Positions 32,909-42,111 of a DNA stretch of 64,000 nucleotides are shown here, piece by piece. Origin of the DNA: Natrinema sp046097095 (lineage in GTDB: Archaea > Halobacteriota > Halobacteria > Halobacteriales > Natrialbaceae). The stretch lies in the NCBI RefSeq assembly GCF_046097095.1, contig NZ_CP175698.1:1116001-1180000 (forward strand), given 5' to 3'. Position numbers and translations under genes: made by a program. Numbering within the stretch: the first letter of the stretch is position 1; each line of letters starts with the position of its first letter. The notes beneath the pieces were generated by a model that did no database searches, had not been told where the DNA came from, and was given only the letters and a program-made list of their open reading frames with translations.

Positions 32909-34486
32909 TTATTCTGCGGCGATAACGTCGTCGATGCGGGCGATCATCGTCGCGGCCTCGGTCGCGCTCTCGACGGCCTCACGCTTGACGTCGGCGGGGT
33001 CGACGACGCCGTGCTCGAAGGGATCGTCGATCGTGACCTCGTCGCCGTTGGTGATCAGACCGGCCCGGCCCTCGGACTCGTGGGCGGCACGGAGGTCGAC
33101 GAGCGCGTCGATGGGATCGCGGCCCGTGTTAGCCGCGAGGGTTCGGGGAACGACGTCGAGTGCGTCGGCGAAGGCCGTCACGGCGAGTTGCTTGCGGCCC
33201 TCGATGCCGGCGGCTTCCTGTCGGATCTTGTCCGCGATCGCGATCTCGGTCGCGCCCGCGCCGGGGACGACCTCGCCGGACTCCAGTGCCGTCGCGGCGA
33301 CGTCTAAGGCGTCGCCGATGGCGCGCTCGAGTTCGTCGACGACGTGTTCGGTGCCGCCGCGGACGAAGACGGTGACGGTCTCGGCGGCCGCGCCGCCCTC
33401 GACGAACGCCAGATCGTCGTCGCCGAAGTTCTCGGTGTGGATGCGGTCGGCCGAGCCGAAGTCGTCTTCCTCGAGATCCTCGAGTGCGCCGACGCGGCGA
33501 GCGCCGGTCGCGGAGGCGACTTCGCGAGCGTCGCTGTCGCCGAGGCCCTCGAAGACGAGGATCCCCTCGTTGGCAAGGGCGTTGGCGACGCGGTCGGCGA
33601 CGTCTTCAGTGGTGAAGACGACGTCGGCCCCGCTGTCGGCGATGGTCTCGGCGTAGCCCTGCAGTTCGCCTTCCTCGGCGTCGATGGCGGCGTTAAGCTG
33701 GTCGATCGAGTCGATGGCGTACTCGGCGTCGACGTCGCCCGTGCGGACGTCAAGTTCGACGTCGAGGACGGCGATCGAGGCGTCCTCGACCTCGTCGGGC
33801 ATCGCGTCGTGGGCGGGTTCCTCGTCGACGATGATGCCGGGGACGAGTTCGGTCGCGTTCGAGGAGGCACCGATCTGGGTGTGGACGGTGACGTTGTCGC
33901 GGGCGACGCCCTCGTCGGTGTCGACGTGACGGATCGCTTCGACGACAGTCTGGGCCAGCGATTCGGCCGTCAGGCCGCCGGTTCCCTTGCCGGTCATGCT
34001 CGACTCGGCGACCTGCTGGAGGATGTCGTCGTCGACGTCGGCCTCGTTGACCTGCTCGTCGATGGCTTCGAGGGCGATGCGGGCGGCTTCGTGATAGCCC
34101 TCGACGATCGTGGTCGCGTGGACGTCCTGTTCGATCAGGTCCTCGGCCTCGCCCAGCAGGTTGCCGGCGAGGACGGCCGCGGTCGTCGTGCCGTCGCCGA
34201 CTTCCTCCTCCTGAGAGTCGGCGACCTCGACGATCATCTGGGCCGCGGGGTGCTCGATATCCATCTCGTTGAGGATGGTCGCACCGTCGTTGGTGATGAC
34301 GACGTCCCCGCCAGAGTCGACGAGCATCTTGTCCATGCCGCGGGGGCCGAGTGTCGTGCGTACCGACTCGGCTACGGCCTTCCCGGCCATGATGTTCGAC
34401 GACTGGGCGTCGCGGCCCTGCGTTCGCTGGCTATCCTCGCTCATAATGAACATGGGCTGTCCACCCATGCGTCGCTGTTGTGCCAT
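32909..34486 (-). CDS. Thermosome (group II chaperonin) subunit, CCT3-like
   Basis: A 525 aa group II chaperonin subunit that folds proteins in a double ring. It contains TTLGPRGMDKMLVDSGGD, the ATP-binding GDGTTTAAVLAG and VVPGAGATE near the C-terminus. Unlike most haloarchaeal thermosome subunits it ends in IDDVIAAE and has no Gly-Met-rich tail; the third subunit of Haloferax volcanii (CCT3), whose gene lies close to nadM and lonB, also lacks it, so I favour that assignment. A TATA box (AATTATATAG, about 34521-34530) lies about 38 bases upstream of the ATG. Confidence 0.93.
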   Translation of the reverse strand: MAQQRRMGGQPMFIMSEDSQRTQGRDAQSSNIMAGKAVAESVRTTLGPRGMDKMLVDSGGDVVITNDGATILNEMDIEHPAAQMIVEVADSQEEEVGDGTTTAAVLAGNLLGEAEDLIEQDVHATTIVEGYHEAARIALEAIDEQVNEADVDDDILQQVAESSMTGKGTGGLTAESLAQTVVEAIRHVDTDEGVARDNVTVHTQIGASSNATELVPGIIVDEEPAHDAMPDEVEDASIAVLDVELDVRTGDVDAEYAIDSIDQLNAAIDAEEGELQGYAETIADSGADVVFTTEDVADRVANALANEGILVFEGLGDSDAREVASATGARRVGALEDLEEDDFGSADRIHTENFGDDDLAFVEGGAAAETVTVFVRGGTEHVVDELERAIGDALDVAATALESGEVVPGAGATEIAIADKIRQEAAGIEGRKQLAVTAFADALDVVPRTLAANTGRDPIDALVDLRAAHESEGRAGLITNGDEVTIDDPFEHGVVDPADVKREAVESATEAATMIARIDDVIAAE

Positions 34487-34639
34487 CGTTGATCCTCACT
34501 AACCATGTCGTTAGCACTTCTATATAATTCTTTCTCTCCGGCAACCGTTCCCTCTGGCGATTGCGCGTGCGAACCGGCGACAGACCGGCCCGCGACGGAG
34601 CCGGTAGGGAAATATGGCTTGGCTCGGAACACCCGGTAG

Positions 34640-35467
34640 ATGCTGGAGCTGGAACATGGGTTTCGCGTCGTCGACATCGCGGCGCGGCTGCCGCCGGCCG
34701 ACGGCAGCGAGGGGCCCCGGGGACGAACGATCACGGCCGACCGACTCGAGCGGGAGATGCATCAGGCGGGGATCACGAAGGCAATCGTCTTTCCGCCGGC
34801 ACAGCCGGAGGGACGGTATCTCGCGCCGAACAACGGCGTCGCCAGGCGCAGCGTCGACCGGCCGTTCGTCGCATTCGCTCGGATCAACGGAAGCGAGACG
34901 CCGGGGCGGAAGGCGACTGGCCGACTTCGTAACGCGGTGAGCCGCCGCGGGGAGCACCACACCTCCCCCGAAGACATCGAGAAGTTTGCCTACGACGACC
35001 GCTTCCACGGGTTCGTCCTCGACCCCGCCGTCGACGACTACCCCGACGAGGAGGTCCTCGCCGCCCTCGAGGACGTCGACCTCCCGGTAATCGTCCGCGG
35101 CGGCGTCGACGCGCCGCCCAACACGCTCGCCGAGACGCTGCTCGAGCGCTCCTTTCCCGTCGTCGTCGGGCGCTTCGGCGGCCACCCGCTGAACCGCACG
35201 CTCATGGACGAGATGATCGACCTCCTCGACGAGCACGACGACTGTTACCTCGAGACGAGTTTCGTCCGCTATCGCGAGCAACTCGAGCGCGCACTGTTGG
35301 AACATCCCGACCGCGTCTTCTTCGGCAGCGGCGCGCCCGCCTGTCACCCGAACGTCGCGGTCATGGAGATTCTCACCCTCGACGTCTCGGAGGACATGCT
35401 CCGCCGGGCCTTTTCGAAGAACGCCTGCCGCGTGATCGACGCACTCGCGCCGGACGCACAACCGTAG
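34640..35467 (+). CDS. Amidohydrolase-family TIM-barrel protein
   Basis: A 275 aa protein resembling the amidohydrolase-2 superfamily: GFVLDPAVDDYPDEEV, VIVRGG, PVVVGRFGGHPLNR and the end-of-barrel VFFGSGAPACHPNVAV. The first-strand HxH metal motif is missing: the N-terminus reads HGFRVVDIAARL. Metal binding, and therefore hydrolase activity, is uncertain. A TATA-like AAATATGG lies about 28 bases before the ATG. It is divergent from the thermosome gene. The substrate is unknown. Confidence 0.7.
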   Translation: MLELEHGFRVVDIAARLPPADGSEGPRGRTITADRLEREMHQAGITKAIVFPPAQPEGRYLAPNNGVARRSVDRPFVAFARINGSETPGRKATGRLRNAVSRRGEHHTSPEDIEKFAYDDRFHGFVLDPAVDDYPDEEVLAALEDVDLPVIVRGGVDAPPNTLAETLLERSFPVVVGRFGGHPLNRTLMDEMIDLLDEHDDCYLETSFVRYREQLERALLEHPDRVFFGSGAPACHPNVAVMEILTLDVSEDMLRRAFSKNACRVIDALAPDAQP

Positions 35468-35745
35468 CTCCAATGAGCTCGTTTTCTCGCGACTGCAGCG
35501 GCGTGTCACCGCCCAGCCTCGCGCTCATCCCGTGATCACTGAGACCGAGCCATCGGCGGACGACCGCCATCGGCTCGATGCGCGAAACGCCGAGCAGTAC
35601 CGTCTCCGAATTTGGTGTCGCCATCCATAATTTATATCCTTCTCTATATTTCCCCATATATATTCAATAGTGGATGGTATTTTTACTATAACGTAGTGGG
35701 GCCGATCGTCAGGTTCATCATAGTTCATTATCGAGGGTAGGTTGC
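35468..35745. promoter_or_regulatory. AT-rich regulatory region upstream of the GntP permease
   Basis: Within GC-rich surroundings, 35625-35700 is conspicuously AT-rich, with several TATA-like words (TTTATATCC, CTATATTTCC, CATATATATTC, CTATAACG). This suggests a complex or regulated promoter for the permease starting at 35746. No small gene or stable RNA is evident. Confidence 0.45.
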
Positions 35746-37107
35746 ATGCTCGAAGGATTTCCATTGGTATTGTTGCTCGCCGCGGCGGTGGCGTTTATCA
35801 TCGTCGCCACGGCGAAGTTCGATCTCCACGCCTTTCTCACACTGCTGATCACCGCCTATCTGACCGGTCTCGTCGCGGGGCTCGATCCCGCAAAGGTTGC
35901 CTCGCTGGTAACCGACGGGTTCGGCGGCATCCTCGGCTACATCGGCATCGTCATCCTCGCAGGGACGGTCATCGGCACCTGCCTCGAGCGCTCGGGTGCG
36001 GCGATCGTCATCGCGGAGACGGTCCTCGACTACGTCGGCGAGGAGTACACGACGGAAGTGATGGCGATCACGGGGAGTTTCGTCTCCATTCCGGTGTTCT
36101 GTGACTCCGGGTTCGTCATCCTCTCTGGATTGAACCGATCGCTCGCGGAGCGCTCCGGCCTCTCGCTGTCGACGCTCGGAGTCGCGCTCGCGGGCGGGCT
36201 CTACGTCACGCACGTTTTCGTCCCGCCGACGCCCGGCCCGATCGCCGGGGCCGGGATCATCGGCGCGGACATCGGCCTCGTCATGCTGGCCGGGATCATC
36301 GTCAGCGCACCGATCGTCTTCGTCGCCGCGAAGTGGGCCGACACGGTGGCGTCGAACTACGACATCGATCCCGATCCGGAGCTGACGATGGCGGAGATCA
36401 AAGCCGAGTACGGGACGCTGCCCTCTCGCGCGGCCTCGTTCGCGCCGCTGCTCGTCCCGATCGCGCTCATCGCCGTCGGCTCGATCGCCGCCTACCCCGA
36501 GGCGGAGAATCCAGAACTGATCACCGGTGCAATCCAGCGCTGGTTACTGTTCATCGGCGACCCCGCCGTCGCCCTGCTCATCGGCGCGTTCATCGCCTTC
36601 GCGATCGTCCCTGACTTCGAAAGCGCTGTGACGGACAAATGGGTCTCCGACGGGATCGAGAACGCCGCCGTCATCCTCGCCGTCACCGGTGCCGGCGGCG
36701 CGTTCGGCGAGGTCCTCGGCGCACTCCCGCTCGAGAGCTTCATCACCGACACGCTCGGCGGCCTCGGCATCGGGCTGTTCGCCGCGTTCGTCGTCGCGGC
36801 GGCGATGAAGTCCGCGCTCGGTTCCTCGACGGTCGCGATTCTGACCACGGCCGGCCTCGTCGCGCCGCTGCTGGGCTCGCTCGGGCTGAACACCGAAATC
36901 GGTCAGGTGTTCACCGTCCTCGCGATCGGTGCCGGCAGTATGACCGTCAGCCACGCCAACGACTCCTACTTCTGGATCATCACGGAGTTCACCGACATGG
37001 AGGCGTCGACGGCCTACCGGGCGTGGACGCTCGCAACGCTGGTGCTTGGCGTCTCGAGTATCGTCTGGATCGCCGTTCTCCGAAACGTCGCGGGAATGGT
37101 CTTCTAG
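35746..37107 (+). CDS. GntP-family permease (gluconate/glycerate-type sugar acid transporter)
   Basis: A 453 aa integral membrane protein with about 12 hydrophobic segments. The family-typical re-entrant region is visible in SFVSIPVFCDSGFVIL (about 113-128), along with the segment VTHVFVPPTPGPIAGAGIIG (about 155-174) and a C-terminal block SMTVSHANDSYFWII. GntP proteins import gluconate and related sugar acids by proton symport. Its stop overlaps by four bases the end of the convergent glycerate 2-kinase gene, and the pairing suggests uptake and phosphorylation of glycerate or a related acid. Confidence 0.88.
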   Translation: MLEGFPLVLLLAAAVAFIIVATAKFDLHAFLTLLITAYLTGLVAGLDPAKVASLVTDGFGGILGYIGIVILAGTVIGTCLERSGAAIVIAETVLDYVGEEYTTEVMAITGSFVSIPVFCDSGFVILSGLNRSLAERSGLSLSTLGVALAGGLYVTHVFVPPTPGPIAGAGIIGADIGLVMLAGIIVSAPIVFVAAKWADTVASNYDIDPDPELTMAEIKAEYGTLPSRAASFAPLLVPIALIAVGSIAAYPEAENPELITGAIQRWLLFIGDPAVALLIGAFIAFAIVPDFESAVTDKWVSDGIENAAVILAVTGAGGAFGEVLGALPLESFITDTLGGLGIGLFAAFVVAAAMKSALGSSTVAILTTAGLVAPLLGSLGLNTEIGQVFTVLAIGAGSMTVSHANDSYFWIITEFTDMEASTAYRAWTLATLVLGVSSIVWIAVLRNVAGMVF

Positions 37108-38447
37108 CGGACGACCAGTACCCGCAGATCGTTCAGGTTCGTCCCCGTCGGCCCTGTTCGGACGAGCCCGTCTCGAGACTCGAGGTACGGATAGACGTCG
37201 TTGTCGGCGAGCGCAGCGCGTGCAGCGTCGGGCCCGCCGACGGTCGTCCCGTCGATGAGCGCACCAGCTACGTCGGTCGCGCCGTCGATCCCATCCGTGT
37301 CGACCGCGGCGGCCGTAATGCCGGTCTCGAGTCCGGTTTCGGCCCCCGTATCGAGTTCGAGCGCCGCGCTCGTCGCGAACTCCTGATTCGGGCCGCCGGT
37401 CCCGTCGCCCCGAACCGTCACCGTCGTCTCACCGCCCGAGAGCACCACGGCCGGCGGGGAAACGGGTGTCTCCGTCGCCCGGATCTCCTCAGCGATCGCC
37501 ACGTGGGTCGTGGCCGCCGCTCGGGCCTCGCCGCGAACTCGCGAAGAGAGCACAAGCGGCTCGTACCCACGCTCGAGCGCCGCCTCTCGAGCGGCTTCGA
37601 GCACGGTCATCCCGTCGGCGATCACGCGATTCGAGACTGTCTCGAAGGCGGAATCGGCCGGCCCCGGCGTCTCGGCGACTTCGCCGGCCGCGCCGCGCTC
37701 GAGGTGGTTCGTGACGGTGTCGGGCGCGTCGATTTCGTAGCGCTCGAGGACCGCGAGCGCCTCGTCGAACGTCGACGCATCGGGTGCAAGCGGGCCGCTC
37801 GCGATGACGCTGAGGTCGTTCCCGACGACGTCGGAGAGGACCAGCGAGACGACCGTCGCGGGAGCGGCCCGACGTGCCAGTCGGCCGCCTTTTAACGCAG
37901 AGAGGTGCTTGCGGACCGCGTTGATCTCGCCGATGTCGGCCCCGCTTGCAAGCAGGGCGTCGGTGGTCGCCTGCAGATCGGCCAGCGAGACGTCGCCCGC
38001 CGGTGCGACCATGAGCGCGCTGCCGCCGCCGGTGATCGCCGCCAGTACGAGCGTACCCGCATCGGCCGCGTCGGCCGCCGCAAGCACCTCGCGCGTTCCC
38101 TCGACGCCGCGCTCGCTCGGTACCGGATGATCGCCCCTGCGAACCGTCACGCGGGCCGTTTCGACGGGATCGTCCGTGACGACCACGCCATTGTCGATCC
38201 GATCGCCCAGCACGGCCTCGAGCGCGGCGGCGACGTGGGCCGCGGCGTTACCCCCGCCAAGGACGACGACCTCGTCGTAGTCGCTGAGATCGTACGCCGC
38301 GTCCGCGATGCGAAGGCTATCGCCCTCGAGCGAGATGGCCTCGCGGACGACCGTCCGCGGGTGACCCGCCTCGATGCCGGCCTCGACGCAGGCGAGTGCG
38401 ACCTCGCGGGCCTCGCTCGAGGCGAGGCGGTCGCGGTCCTCGATCAT
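37104..38447 (-). CDS. Glycerate 2-kinase (MOFRL family)
   Basis: A 447 aa kinase converting D-glycerate to 2-phosphoglycerate with ATP. Recognisable blocks are VVVLGGGNAAAHVAAALE, AAITGGGSALMVAP (nucleotide/substrate loop), RKHLSALKGGRLAR and the MOFRL C-terminal domain with VLSGGETTVTVRGDGTGGPN and AVDTDGIDGATDVAGALID. In haloarchaea the reaction serves glycerate and sugar-acid catabolism. It is convergent with, and overlaps by four bases, the GntP permease gene. Confidence 0.92.
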   Translation of the reverse strand: MIEDRDRLASSEAREVALACVEAGIEAGHPRTVVREAISLEGDSLRIADAAYDLSDYDEVVVLGGGNAAAHVAAALEAVLGDRIDNGVVVTDDPVETARVTVRRGDHPVPSERGVEGTREVLAAADAADAGTLVLAAITGGGSALMVAPAGDVSLADLQATTDALLASGADIGEINAVRKHLSALKGGRLARRAAPATVVSLVLSDVVGNDLSVIASGPLAPDASTFDEALAVLERYEIDAPDTVTNHLERGAAGEVAETPGPADSAFETVSNRVIADGMTVLEAAREAALERGYEPLVLSSRVRGEARAAATTHVAIAEEIRATETPVSPPAVVLSGGETTVTVRGDGTGGPNQEFATSAALELDTGAETGLETGITAAAVDTDGIDGATDVAGALIDGTTVGGPDAARAALADNDVYPYLESRDGLVRTGPTGTNLNDLRVLVVR

Positions 38448-38584
38448 CGGTGAGCACCCGTTGTCTGTCTCGATGCGATCGAGGAACCGGTTCGGAAGAC
38501 GGCTCGCGGCTCGTTCATAGACGATTGGTCCGTCGCGAACCGTTAAAATTAGCGGGTTCTGATGGCGGGTGGGCTCGATCGCGT

Positions 38585-38626
38585 TTAATCGTAGCGGAAA
38601 CTCCGCTGGCCCGTAAACGCCATCGC
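38585..38626 (-). repeat. Duplicate of the purH 3' end
   Basis: On the minus strand this segment encodes AMAFTGQRSFRYD followed by TAA, nearly identical to the true C-terminus of the purine gene that ends at 38802 (AMAFTGQRSFRHD then TGA). Twenty-four bases are exactly the same (38603-38626 and 38820-38843), in direct orientation 217 bases apart. The rest of 38448-38801 has no gene. The pattern matches an insertion or tandem duplication at the 3' end of the gene that restored its last codons. Confidence 0.8.
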
Positions 38627-38801
38627 AGCATCGACCTTTTTCCCGTCAGGTTCGCTCGCGCCGCTCACTCACCCTTCTCGAAAAATCTCGACCAAAAAGC
38701 CGCTCACTCCCGCCGGTCGTTCGCGGATCTAATCGTGCCTGAACCAACGAAAGACGTCACTTCGATCGTCTTTCGAGTTTCAGATACGCCTTCGCTCTCG
38801 C

Positions 38802-40439
38802 TCAGTCGTGTCTGAAAGACCGCTGGCCCGTAAACGCCATCGCCATGCCGTGTTCGTCCGCGGCCTCGATCACGTCCTCGTCGTTGACCGAGCCGCCGGG
38901 CTGGACGACCGCCTCGATGCCGGCCTCGGCGGCCTCCTCGATGCCGTCCGGGAACGGGAAGAACGCGTCCGAGGCCATGACCGCGCCCTCGGCGTCCTTG
39001 CCCTCCGCGTGCTCGTCGGCTTTCATCGCCGCCAGCCGAACCGCGTCGACCCGCGAGACCTGCCCCATCCCGATGCCGACCGTCTCGGTGCCATCGGCAA
39101 AGAGGATGCCGTTGGACTTGACGTGTTTGAGCGTCTGCCACGCGAAGACCATCGACTCGAGTTCCTCGTCGGTCGGCTCGCGATCGGTGACGACCTCGAG
39201 GTCGTCGACCGAGATCGACTGCAGGTCGCGCTCCTGGACCAGTCGGCCGCCCACGAGGGGCTTTTCCGTGAAGCGCTCGGTTCGCTCGCCGAGCTCCGCA
39301 ACGTCCAGTACGCGCAGGTTGTCCTTTTCGAAGAGGACCTCGAGTGCGTCGTCGGTGTAGCCGGGCGCGACGACGACTTCCTTGAACGAGTCGATGATCT
39401 GCTCCGCAGTCGCGGCGTCGCACTCGCGGTTGAGCGCGACGATGCCGCCGAAGGCGCTCATCGGGTCCGTCGAGAGGGCCTGCTCGTAGGCCTCGGCCAG
39501 CGAATCGGCGGTCGCACAGCCGGCGGGGTTGGTGTGCTTGATGACCGCCGCGGCGGGCTCGTCGAACTCCTTGATCAGGTTCAATGCGCCGTCGGCGTCG
39601 TTGTAGTTGTTGTACGACAGCGCCTTTGCGCCCTCGTTTAACTGATCGGCGTGGACGACGCTGGCCTCGTCCGTGGTGTAGTCGGCGTAGACCGCGGCGT
39701 CCTGGTGGGGATTCTCGCCGTAGCGGAGCGTGTCCGCGCGGTCGTCGGAGACCAACCGGCGGGCGGGCAGCCCGTCATGGTCATCCGAATCAGTGCTCGC
39801 CACGTCGGCGTCGACCGAGACCTCACCTGTATCCGTGTCCACGTCGACCGCGCCCTCGGCGAACCACTTCACGGCGCGGGGGTACGCGCGGAACTCGCCC
39901 TCGTAGAGAACTCGTTCCTTCAGCCCCTCCTCGTCGTCACCCTCGTAGACCGGAATCGGTTCCTGAGTGACGATCGGACCGGCGTCGACGTCGTCCTCGA
40001 TAACCTCGCCGTCCTCGTCGGTCGCGTCGGTGACGACGTGGACCGTACAGCCGGTCACCGAGACGCCGGCCTCGAGCGCGTCGCCCCAGGCATCCATCCC
40101 GGGGAATGCGGGCAGTAGGGCGGGATGAACGTTCAGCGTCGTCGGAGCCGCTTCGAGGAACGTATCCGAGAGGATTCGCATGTAGCCGTCCAGACAGACG
40201 AGGTCGAACTCGTAGTCCGAGAGGGCCTCGAGCACCGCCTCCTCGTGCTCGCGGCGACTCATGTCGTCCTCGAGCGGGACGACTTCGGTCGGAATCCCGC
40301 GTTCCTCGGCGGCCTCGAGTACCGGCGCGTCTTCCGTGTTCGTCAGGAGTACCGCGAACTCGGCTCCGCCTGGCCGTCGGTCGGCGATGTTCAACAGGTT
40401 GCGCCCTCGGTTGCCGGCCATCCCGGCGATTCGCGTCAT
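38802..40439 (-). CDS. Fused GAR formyltransferase (PurN) and AICAR formyltransferase (PurH C-domain)
   Basis: This 545 aa protein joins two folate-dependent steps of purine synthesis. Residues 1-190 are PurN-like (GNRGRNLLNIADR, then LNVHPALLPAFPG with the conserved His). From about 240 it is the AICAR transformylase part of PurH (LRYGENPHQDAAVYAD, IKHTNPAGCA, FAWQTLKHVKSNGI). The N-terminal IMP cyclohydrolase domain of bacterial PurH is absent, so the last ring closure must be done by another enzyme, probably archaeal PurO. I chose ATG 40439, the usual start (MTRIAGMAGNRGRN); the frame continues to 40499. It is divergent from purB. Confidence 0.93.
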   Translation of the reverse strand: MTRIAGMAGNRGRNLLNIADRRPGGAEFAVLLTNTEDAPVLEAAEERGIPTEVVPLEDDMSRREHEEAVLEALSDYEFDLVCLDGYMRILSDTFLEAAPTTLNVHPALLPAFPGMDAWGDALEAGVSVTGCTVHVVTDATDEDGEVIEDDVDAGPIVTQEPIPVYEGDDEEGLKERVLYEGEFRAYPRAVKWFAEGAVDVDTDTGEVSVDADVASTDSDDHDGLPARRLVSDDRADTLRYGENPHQDAAVYADYTTDEASVVHADQLNEGAKALSYNNYNDADGALNLIKEFDEPAAAVIKHTNPAGCATADSLAEAYEQALSTDPMSAFGGIVALNRECDAATAEQIIDSFKEVVVAPGYTDDALEVLFEKDNLRVLDVAELGERTERFTEKPLVGGRLVQERDLQSISVDDLEVVTDREPTDEELESMVFAWQTLKHVKSNGILFADGTETVGIGMGQVSRVDAVRLAAMKADEHAEGKDAEGAVMASDAFFPFPDGIEEAAEAGIEAVVQPGGSVNDEDVIEAADEHGMAMAFTGQRSFRHD

Positions 40440-40615
40440 GGTCGAACCCGCGCTCGCAAGCGGCAAAGTGGTTGCGGTCTCGAGCCCCGTTATATGCACG
40501 ATCGTGTATCATACAACCCCTATTCGAGACTCGTCTGCCGGAGGTATGCACGCTCGTGGCCCCGCACGGGCAGGGTTTCGACACGCTTTTGCGATGCCCC
40601 GGACGAACGGTCGGT

Positions 40616-42010
40616 ATGACCGAGACCGACGCCCTGTACGCCGTCTCGCCGCTTGACGGCCGGTACGGCGGCCGGACCGCGCCGCTATCGCCGTACGCGA
40701 GCGAGGCCGCGTTGATGCGCGCCCGCGTTCGCGTCGAAGTCGAGTACCTGATCGCGCTGGCCGACCTCGAGGCGACCCCGCTGGAACTCGACCTCGAGGC
40801 GCGAAAGCACCTCCGGAGCCTCTACGAGAGCTTCGCCGAGGAGGACGCCCAACTGATCAAGAAACTCGAGACGGAGGGCCACGCCGACTTCGAGGCGACC
40901 AACCACGACGTCAAAGCCGTCGAGTACTTCGTCCGCCACCGGCTGCCCGACGGCAGCGACGCCTCGGCCTGGATCCACTTCGGGCTGACCAGCGAGGACG
41001 TGAACAATCTCGCCCACCGGCTGCTCGTCCGCGACGCCGTCGACGAGGTGCTCCTGCCCGACCTGTACGACGTGCGCGATACGTTGGCCGGGATGGCGCG
41101 GGACTATCGCAATACCCCGATGCTGGCCCGCACCCACGGCCAGCCCGCGACGCCGACGACCTTCGGGAAAGAGCTGGCCGTCTACGCCTCGCGACTCGGC
41201 CGCGCAACGGGGCGAATCCGGCAGGCGACCGACGACCTCAGCGGGAAACTCGGCGGCGCATCGGGCACCTACGCGGCCCACGTCGCCGCTTACCCCGACG
41301 TGGACTGGCAGGCCTTCGCGGAGGACTTCGTTCGGGGGCTGGGCCTCGAGTTCGAGCCGCTGACGACGCAGGTCAACCCCTGTGACGACCTCGCGGCGCT
41401 GTTCGACGCGTTCCGCGGGACCAACGACGTCCTGCTGGACCTCGATCTCGACATGTGGCTCTACGTCTCCGATCGCTACCTCGGCCAGGAGACCGTCGAA
41501 GGCGAAACCGGCTCCTCGACGATGCCCCACAAGGTCAACCCGATCGACTTCGAGAACAGCGAGGGCAACCTCTCGAAGGCCAACTCCGATCTCACCTTCC
41601 TCGCGGACTACGTCACCACCTCCCGGCTCCAACGGGACCTCTCCGACTCGACGGTCAAGCGCAACATCGGCAGCGCCTTCGCCCACTGCCTGATCGGCTA
41701 CGGCAAGACCGCCGCCGGGCTCTCGAAAGTCGTTCCGAACGAGCAGGTCATGCGCGACGACCTCGAGAACACCCCCGAGATCATCGGCGAGGCCGTTCAG
41801 ACGATCCTCCGGCGCGAAGGACAGGCAGACGCCTACGAGCGTGTCAAGGCCGTCACCCGCGGAAAAGACGTGACCCTCGCGGACTTCCGCGCGATGTTCG
41901 ACGAACTGGACGTCGACGAGGACGTTCGCGAGGAATTACACGCGCTGACGCCCGCGGGCTACACCGGCGTCGCAAGCGAGTTGGTCGACGACCTCGAGCG
42001 CAGCGAGTAG
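40616..42010 (+). CDS. purB: Adenylosuccinate lyase
   Basis: A 464 aa enzyme splitting succinyl-AICAR and adenylosuccinate in purine synthesis. It starts MTETDALYAVSPLDGRYGG. The conserved ARTHGQPATPTTFGKE (about 163-178, catalytic His) and the fumarase-superfamily signature GSSTMPHKVNPIDFEN (about 301-316) are intact. The frame is open far upstream over purH, but the ATG at 40616 is the family start. The adjacent divergent gene is also purine biosynthetic. Confidence 0.96.
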   Translation: MTETDALYAVSPLDGRYGGRTAPLSPYASEAALMRARVRVEVEYLIALADLEATPLELDLEARKHLRSLYESFAEEDAQLIKKLETEGHADFEATNHDVKAVEYFVRHRLPDGSDASAWIHFGLTSEDVNNLAHRLLVRDAVDEVLLPDLYDVRDTLAGMARDYRNTPMLARTHGQPATPTTFGKELAVYASRLGRATGRIRQATDDLSGKLGGASGTYAAHVAAYPDVDWQAFAEDFVRGLGLEFEPLTTQVNPCDDLAALFDAFRGTNDVLLDLDLDMWLYVSDRYLGQETVEGETGSSTMPHKVNPIDFENSEGNLSKANSDLTFLADYVTTSRLQRDLSDSTVKRNIGSAFAHCLIGYGKTAAGLSKVVPNEQVMRDDLENTPEIIGEAVQTILRREGQADAYERVKAVTRGKDVTLADFRAMFDELDVDEDVREELHALTPAGYTGVASELVDDLERSE

Positions 42011-42111
42011 CCGGGTTTCCACGCGGACGGTCCAGTCTTGTTGCGGACCGCGATTACGGCCCACGCTTTCGAGACCGTGACAGTATAAGTCGCCGTTAGC
42101 TACACCTCGGT

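Noticed and set aside
33344..34492. 382-codon open frame antisense to the thermosome gene
   Set aside because: It is a mirror of the chaperonin codons, repetitive in Gly, Asp and Val, with no start context.
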